Origin: Anaeromyces robustus
Taxonomy: Eukaryota; Neocallimastigomycota; Neocallimastigomycetes; Neocallimastigales; Neocallimastigaceae
Direction: 5' to 3'
Length of the DNA: 20,000 bases
Assembly (NCBI GenBank): GCA_002104895.1
Contig: MCFG01000002.1
Location: 477,501-497,500 of the forward strand
Below are positions 12,991-20,000 of this stretch, in pieces; the first letter of the stretch is position 1; each line of letters begins with the position of its first letter. Position numbers and translations under genes: made by a program. The notes below the pieces were generated by a model. The model was not told the DNA's origin and searched no databases. It saw only the letters and a program-made list of their open reading frames with translations.

Positions 12991-13384
12991 ATTTACGAAA
13001 AAAAATAATTCTATATAAATTTGAATATATTAAATATTTAGCAATTCTATTTTTATTCTTATTTTTTTAAAAATTTATTATCTTTGTTTCTGAAAAAAAA
13101 TAATAATAATTCATTTGTACAAGCAGTTTAGTATCTTAATTATTTATTATATTCTCTTTTCATATTACTACTCTCTTTATATATAAAATGAATATCTTAT
13201 TTTTAATTCTTTTTTTATTATTATTTTCTAATTAAAATTTTTAATTTAAATAGTAGGTAATTATCTTTTTATTTATTATTGATTTTTTTTTTATTTATTT
13301 TTTAATATTTATTTAATATTAAATAATTTAAAACTTTTTTTTTTATAAATTGCTTTTTTTCTATGTATTGTTGTTTTCTTTTTT

Positions 13385-13416
<32 letters not shown>

Positions 13417-14039
13417 TCTTTTTATTTTCTTTGTATGATTGTTGGTTTGCTGTTTTATGACTTTCTTGGTTTAAAATAATAATTTTTCTTTATATAATAT
13501 ATTATTATAATTGTAATTTATTATTTAGAAATATAAAAAAAATTAATTTATTACAATATAATAAAATTTATTATAATAAATTAAATATATTATATTATAT
13601 TATATTGTATTATATTATATTGATTATATATTATATTTTTATTTAAAAACTTTAATTAATATTATTTAGTATCATTATTTAATAATCAATTTTAATTAAA
13701 AAGATAATCTTTTTATTAAAATAAAATTTTAAAGTAACGTGATAACTTTGAAGTATACATAAATAAATGTGATAGAATCGTTTTTAAATAAATACTAATA
13801 ATTTTGAAATGAAAAATTATACAAAACATAAGTACTCTCCAAAAATATTTAAATATAGCATATTCATGTATTTTTATTTATTGTATAAAAATGATTTATG
13901 ACATTCGATAATGGAATATACTTGTATATAAAATAAATTTAATATTATTTTTTGAGAATTAATTGGCCTTTTTATATGTTTATATAATGAAAAATTAAAA
14001 ATAATATAAATTATAACATAGTAATCTTAAAATACATAA
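12989..14039. other. AT-rich divergent spacer between the LRR gene and TRM732
   Basis: The two genes are transcribed away from each other, so this spacer should contain both promoters. It is dominated by A/T runs, with a short ATATT array at about 13588-13620. No gene, RNA gene or element is recognised. Confidence 0.55.
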
Positions 14040-14175
14040 ATACATACAGCATATAAATTTTCTTAATATGAGAAAATCTCTATAGTCCCAACCTAAGTGT
14101 TATATTGATTATTTCAGAATAAACATAGGATCAACACCATAAAAATCATCTATTAGATAATACCAAAGAAAATAT
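14040..14175. other. Less AT-rich block, possible decayed fragment
   Basis: This stretch has noticeably more C and G than its surroundings. Plus-strand frames are broken by several stops but contain protein-like runs such as SQPKCYIDYFRINIGSTP. No family match is recognised. The only similarity I see to the 6250-6486 block is a short CCTAAGTG(A/T)TATAT string, which could be chance. Confidence 0.2.
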
Positions 14176-14228
14176 TTTAATTCAAGAAAAATTGATAATA
14201 TATTTAATGTTATTTTCATAACAAATGT

Positions 14229-14366
<138 letters not shown>

Positions 14367-14656
14367 AAAATATTTTTTTAAAATCAGTAAATTATTACCA
14401 ATCATTTATTTAAATTATTATATGGATTAATTCAATAATATATTACAATTTTTTTTTTTTTTTTAGTGTTTTTTAAAAATTAAAAAATTTTAAAGTAAAA
14501 CTAATAATGAATTTATAAAACGTCATGTTAAAATCATCAGTTTAAGTTATATAATTTTTTAATATATGAATAGAAACCTTATAAATTTAAATTCATAATT
14601 ATTATTTTAACATAAATTTTATTATAAATATAAAAAGTTATATAAAAAAAGTAAAA

Positions 14657-14977
14657 ATGTCAATGTTTTATAGTTTAAGTAATTTTAAAAATACAGTTGA
14701 ACAAGTTCAAGAACATAATGTCGATTCACCATTAGTAATTTTAAAAGATTTTGTATATAACGGAGATAAATATGATTCAACAAAGCAACATAATACTTTA
14801 AAAGAATTAGGTAAGTTTAATAATATTTATTTATTATATAATTAATATAATTATATATATATTATTTAATATATCATAAATGTATTTGATGATTTTTTAA
14901 TTAAATTTTTTTTAACTTTTTATTCCATTATTTAACAATAATGATAATAATATTTAATAAATAATCAAAACAAAAAT

Positions 14978-15009
<32 letters not shown>

Positions 15010-18000
15010 CAACAAAAATAAAATAAAAAAGTCAAACAAATTAATAAAAAAACTAATGATATTTTTAAAAATGATAAAACAAGCGAAGAAACTTTAAAAG
15101 AATATATTCGTCTTATTGAACCAATTGGACAATTTTCTTCAAAAGCTTTTTATAATTGTAAAGAAGATGAACCTATAAAAAAATTGATTCCAATAATTAA
15201 TGCATGTTATCAAAAAGCAGTGATTCATAAATCACAAGGTAATGTTTTAATTTTAAAACAATTTACCAAAGAGTATTCTAATTTTTTAAATAAGCATATG
15301 ACCACATTGGAAAAAGATGCAACTACAGAACAAGATATTTGCAATAAATTAAATGAAATTTCAACATCATATAAATTAATTTACAATACGATAGAATTTG
15401 GTTTAGGAAAAGACACAGTTGAACAAAATCTTTATCAAACCTTATTATTGATATCAAGATCATTAAGTACTATTTTACAACAATTTGACATTCCCAATGA
15501 TACTACCTCAAATGATAAAATTTTAACACTCCAATTATCATTTTCAATGAGTACTTGTGAAGGTTTACTTAAAACCTTAATTACTCTTGTTTCACGTCTT
15601 TCTTCTATTATTTCTCCAGAAGTTAAACAGTTAATGGAAAATAATACCTTCAAAGGAAAATGTATTGACCTTGACCTCTATAAATCATTTGTTATTAATT
15701 TAATTAAAATTTGTTATTCTCACGTCGCTGTCACTAATTGTAAATTTCTTGCTTCAATGACTCTGGCGTTATTTATTGATGCTATTGGTTCACCAACATT
15801 AGCATGTTATCAATTCCTTTATACATTATTCCCAAATTTATATAATAAAATTAATAATCTTTCAGAAGTTTCTTCCATAATACCTTATCATCAATTAATT
15901 GATTTTGGATGTTCCAAATTAATTGAAAAATGTGATTGTGAATCTTTAGATTTTTCATTATTAGCTGTTGCTAGAGGTATCTTAACATGTGTAAGAAAAG
16001 AAACATTATTAACCGCTTTTTCAACAAAGGAAAATTCATCAATGACTCTTCTTAAGGACATATGTTTAGCACAAATCCAAAAATTCTGTGAAAAAGCAAC
16101 AGATCCACCTATTCGTATTGTTTCTTTTGAAACTCTTTCTAAATGGTTATTTATTGTAAAAGAATTACTTTTATTAAAGAATAATTCCAATGGTCAAAAT
16201 GATTCAATTAAAAATGATAACGATGAGAATGGTCAAAGTCAAAAGAAAAGAAAAAAGAATAAACAAAAAAAATCAAGTGATCAACCAGATATGGAAGATT
16301 CTTCTACTTTTACTAATGAAAAAATAAAAAAAATTCATAAGCAACTTCAAAATATTCTCACAAAAGAGTTTTGTCATCATATTATTGAATACGTATTTGA
16401 TAATTGGAGTGACCCACTAGATGTCATTCATTATAAATCTGAAGAAATCTTTAAAGGTATTTTAGGTATTTTATCTCTTGTAAAAAAATTTAATCCAAAT
16501 AATGATTTTTCAAATGAAGTAATAACCAATATAATGGAACGTTTATTAAATCTAAGCTATAATAATAAAAGTCGTTATGGACTTTTAGCTCTTTTAGTTT
16601 CTAATGTTGGAACCGAATTATGTTTAAAAATGCAACCTGATATTTTATCTAAAAGTATTAACATGTTAAAAATCAATACATTAGCAAGACGATGTGTTGA
16701 TTTTGTTATTTCTATGTTTTCAACTCAAATAAAAGAAGCTAAAGCAAAATCCTCTACAGAAAATATTTTCCAAAAATATTATATTGATTCAATTTTTGAA
16801 GGTTTAGTTAGTGATAATGATAATTTAAGATATAATATAACAACATATTTATATAAAGAATTATTAAAGAATGACAAGACTGTATTTAACCAACTTATTG
16901 AAAAATTAAAATCTACTTCTTCTGTTCCTACAATAAAAAATGAAAATGACAATGAATCCAAAATTAATGAAGAATACAGATTACATGCTATTCTTTCACT
17001 AACTAAAATTACTTGTCAAATCTTAAATATTACGGATAATATTGTTTGTGATGATGAAGAAGAAACAGTTAAATTTAGCAGCATCACTAGTACTACTATA
17101 CTAACTCATAATAATAAAAAAGAAAAAGGGAAAATACAATCAAAAAATAATAATAATGAAAAGGATGATATCACTAAAAATGCAAGAATTGGTTGTAGTT
17201 TATTAAAGGAATGTTTCAATAGTTCTTCATTAGATTTACGTATTGATGCCTTAGGTATGTTATGTGATAATGCCAAAGAATTTAAACTTCCAACACCTTG
17301 TGAAGCAAACTTATTCTTTTCATTTTTAACATTAAATGGACATTGTGATATTCCAGAATTTAGACATAAATTTGAATCTAATATAAAAAAATTCCTTCTT
17401 CGTATACGCAATGGTATTTATTCTGAATGGCGTGATTATCATAATATTAAAAAGAGGAAAACAATAGAAAATATTCATCGTCAACAATTAGAATCAATTG
17501 AAAAAAAAGTAGATTATTATAAGAATTGGTTAGAAAAATTTGTTAATTATGTAACATTATCCCTTTATCCAGACACCTCTTATCAAAGAGGTATTTTAAG
17601 TCTTAAAATTATTTCTATCTTAATTAGTGTATTTGGTATTACAGAAATTCCACTTCCTGCCGGATTCTGTAAACCAAGTCGTGGTATGAATGATCTTTTC
17701 CCATTCCGACTTCCAATTCTTACAGAAAGAAACGTTAAGTTACTTTTATCCACCTTAAACTTACCTTATGATTCTCCAAGGCAATTAATTTTCCAAATTT
17801 TAATGAGTTCTGATCCAACTAAACCATGGGAAGGAATTGAAACTGTTGAAATTGTAGAAGAAATGTTAAAAGGTGTAATAGAAAAATTGAATTTACCAAG
17901 CGCCAAAGATATGGAAGGAGCTGTTATTCTTGGACGTTTACTTTCTAATAAATATGTAAATCAATTAGGATGGGATATTAAAATTCAAGAATCACAACCA

Positions 18001-20000
18001 ACAGATGATAATAATAATAATAATAATAATGAAACAATGACTATGGAAATAGATGATATTCCAGGAGAATCTGTTTTAGTTCGTTATATTAGAAGAATAA
18101 TTAAAATGTTAGATAAACAAATTAATATAGCAACTAAAAATTTAACACTTGCAGCCCAAAAATATCCAATGTTTGGACTCTTAGCATTATTAAATTGTAT
18201 ATTTAGTGATATTAATTATAAAAAAATTGAACCAAAGAATCTTAATGAATATCGTGAACTTCATAAAGAAATTATTGATATTTTATATAAAGCAAGTAAT
18301 GTAGTACTTAAGGTTTTACAAAATGCTGCACCAGAAGGTAATATACCTAATGGTGAAGATGATGATGTTGATAATGATAATGTAATTATGAATGAAAATG
18401 AAAATGATAATAACTATAATAATAATGATGATGATATGGCTATTGATACTACTGATAATGGTCATTTAGAAGTTGGACCGAAATATCAAGTTATTCTTAG
18501 TTGTTGTTGGAGAGTCATTAAAAGTGCTACTCAATTACTTTCTACAATATTTAATAATGCTCCAATAGAAAATTATAATTCTACTGGTAATAATAATAAT
18601 AATAATAATAATGATGATGACCAAAAGAATGGAAAAGAAGATAAAAAGAATAAAAAGAATAAAAAGAATAATAAGAATAATAATGATAACAATAGTAATG
18701 AAGATCTTCCTTACATTCTTACTTATGAACAAATTATTACAGGTAGTCAATACTTTAGATCATTATTAGAATCTGTAAGACATCATGGTGCCTTCGTTTC
18801 GGTTTATCCAGGTTATACAGCACTTTGTGAATTAATGTTACGTTCACCACATCATCAATATTCTACTTTACCAAAGAATTGGTTAGACGAATCACTTGAA
18901 ATGGTAAAAAATTCTACTACTATTTCAGTTACAAGAAGATCAGCTGGTATTCCAATGCTTATTTTAGCTGTATTAAATGCTGAAGTAAATTCTAAAAAAT
19001 TATTATTACCTTACACTGTAAATGCACTTTTAGAAATAGCAAATAAACCTGTAGAAGAAAATTGGAATGAACAAAGTGATTTACCACAAGTACATGCTTT
19101 AAATATTTTAAGAAGTATTTTCCGTGAATCTAAATTAGGTAATGATGTTATATCCTATGTTCCAAAAGTAATGATTACTACTATTGAAGGATTTAATTCA
19201 CCAGCTTGGGCTATTAGAAATTGCTCCACTATGATGTTTAGTACTATGTTAAATCGTACTTTAGGTTCAAAGAAAACAAAGGATGATTTTGATGCCGTAA
19301 ATTCTATTACATGTCGTGAATTCTTTAATCATTATCCAGAACTTCATCCTTATCTTCTAAAGCAATTAAATCTTTCAAAAAAAATGTTACAAGAATCCAA
19401 AAGTCTTCATCCTACACTTTTCCCAATTTTAGCAATTCTTTCCAGATTACAACCTTCAATTTTAGCTTCAACTTCAACTGTTTCTGTATTAAATATGTCC
19501 TCTTTTATTTCAGCTGTAAAATATTGTGGTCAAGTTTCTATTTATAAAGTAAGAGAAGCTTCTGGTCGTGCTTTAGTTTCTTTAATTTCATCAAATGAAT
19601 TAATCGATCTTATTGAAAATATTATTACAGAATCTTGGTCTACTAAAAATCAAAATGCTTTCCATGGAGGCTTAATGCAAGTGAAATTTTTATTACGTGG
19701 ACATTTAAAATCATGTGGTATTAAAATTAAACAAGGTATATATAAATTTAAAATAATAATAATAAAATAGAATAGAATAGAATAATAATAAAAAAAATTA
19801 TAAGTATATATATATTTTATATATATATATATATATATATTTGTTATATTTATCTATATCAATTTTTTTGTATATATATTATAAAAATAATAATAATAAT
19901 ATTAACAATTTTATTAACAATTTATATTAACAAAAAAAAAAAAAATTTTTTTTTATTACTATTTATTGTATTAATAAATATAGAATTTCTTGAAAAAATC
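14657..20000 (+). CDS. TRM732: THADA/Trm732 family protein, 3' end outside window
   Basis: Large helical-repeat protein. Yeast Trm732 partners the methyltransferase Trm7 (human THADA with FTSJ1) for 2'-O-methylation of tRNA position 32. Exons: 14657-14810, 15032-19735, 19984-20000. Introns are GTAAGT...AAG and GTATAT...TAG, both phase 1 and in frame, giving 1625 codons so far. The most diagnostic part follows the DUF2428-type core: RRSAGIP at 1353-1359, VHALNILRSIFRES from about 1405, then GFNSPAWAIRNCSTMMFS and REFFNHYPELHPYLLKQL, all closely matching human THADA as I recall it. Inserts: basic KKRKKNKQKK at 456-465 (possible nuclear signal), Asn run about 1043-1051, Asp/Asn/Glu-rich about 1158-1195, Asn/Lys-rich about 1236-1276. 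The open frame's TAG at 19768-19770 lies in the second intron, so it is not the true end. Codons are more A/T-ending than in UBA1 or ERD2. Confidence 0.95.
18012..18700 (+). repeat. Coding (AAT)n/(AAG)n microsatellites in TRM732
   Basis: Three in-frame trinucleotide-rich segments (about 18006-18030, 18352-18460, 18586-18700) encode Asn, Asp and Lys runs inside the THADA core. They keep the frame open and sit between well-conserved blocks, so they are tolerated insertions, probably surface loops grown by replication slippage. Confidence 0.85.
19736..19983 (+). other. TRM732 intron with in-frame readthrough at its start
   Basis: GTATAT donor after CAAG, AT-only body with (TA)n at about 19805-19840, and a TATAG acceptor ending at 19983. 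Joining phase 1 gives ...KQ-EFLEKI. Without splicing, the frame reads 11 low-complexity residues and stops at 19770, which would truncate the protein well short of the family's length. Confidence 0.75.

Noticed and set aside
15435-18750. Minus-strand open frames inside TRM732
   Set aside because: They are antisense shadows of the conserved plus-strand coding sequence and carry no domain signal.

Overview
The window is nuclear DNA from a eukaryote with an extremely AT-rich genome. Genes are broken by short GT-AG introns made almost entirely of A and T, exons are much richer in G and C, and the long intergenic stretches carry homopolymer tracts and tetranucleotide arrays. Together with fungal-like protein sequences and Asn-rich inserts, this best fits an anaerobic gut fungus (Neocallimastigomycota). 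That placement is inference; a dictyostelid-like genome is the main alternative.

Four protein genes can be reconstructed by splicing, with 21 coding introns whose phases all agree. Positions 1-5014 (minus) hold UBA1, the ubiquitin-activating enzyme E1: 15 exons and 980 codons, running off the left edge just before its C-terminus. Positions 7730-8758 (minus) hold ERD2, the K/HDEL receptor: 4 exons, 212 aa, complete. Positions 10760-12952 (minus) hold a 589-aa leucine-rich-repeat protein: 3 exons, a probable N-myristoylation signal, seven LRRs, and a C-terminal region with a C-x2-C...C-x2-H cluster. Positions 14657-20000 (plus) hold a THADA/Trm732 homologue, partner of the Trm7 tRNA 2'-O-methyltransferase: 1625 codons in the window, running off the right edge.

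The gaps at 5015-7729, 8759-10759 and 12953-14656 are AT-rich. Each holds one long (ATTT)n array, always T-rich on the plus strand. Two short stretches, about 6250-6486 and 14040-14175, are less AT-rich than their surroundings and may be decayed gene or element fragments.

The genes serve unrelated housekeeping processes (ubiquitin activation, ER retrieval, tRNA modification) plus one protein of unknown role. They are not an operon or a cluster. I see no sign of a novel multi-gene system. The least described item is the LRR protein with its C-terminal Cys/His domain.
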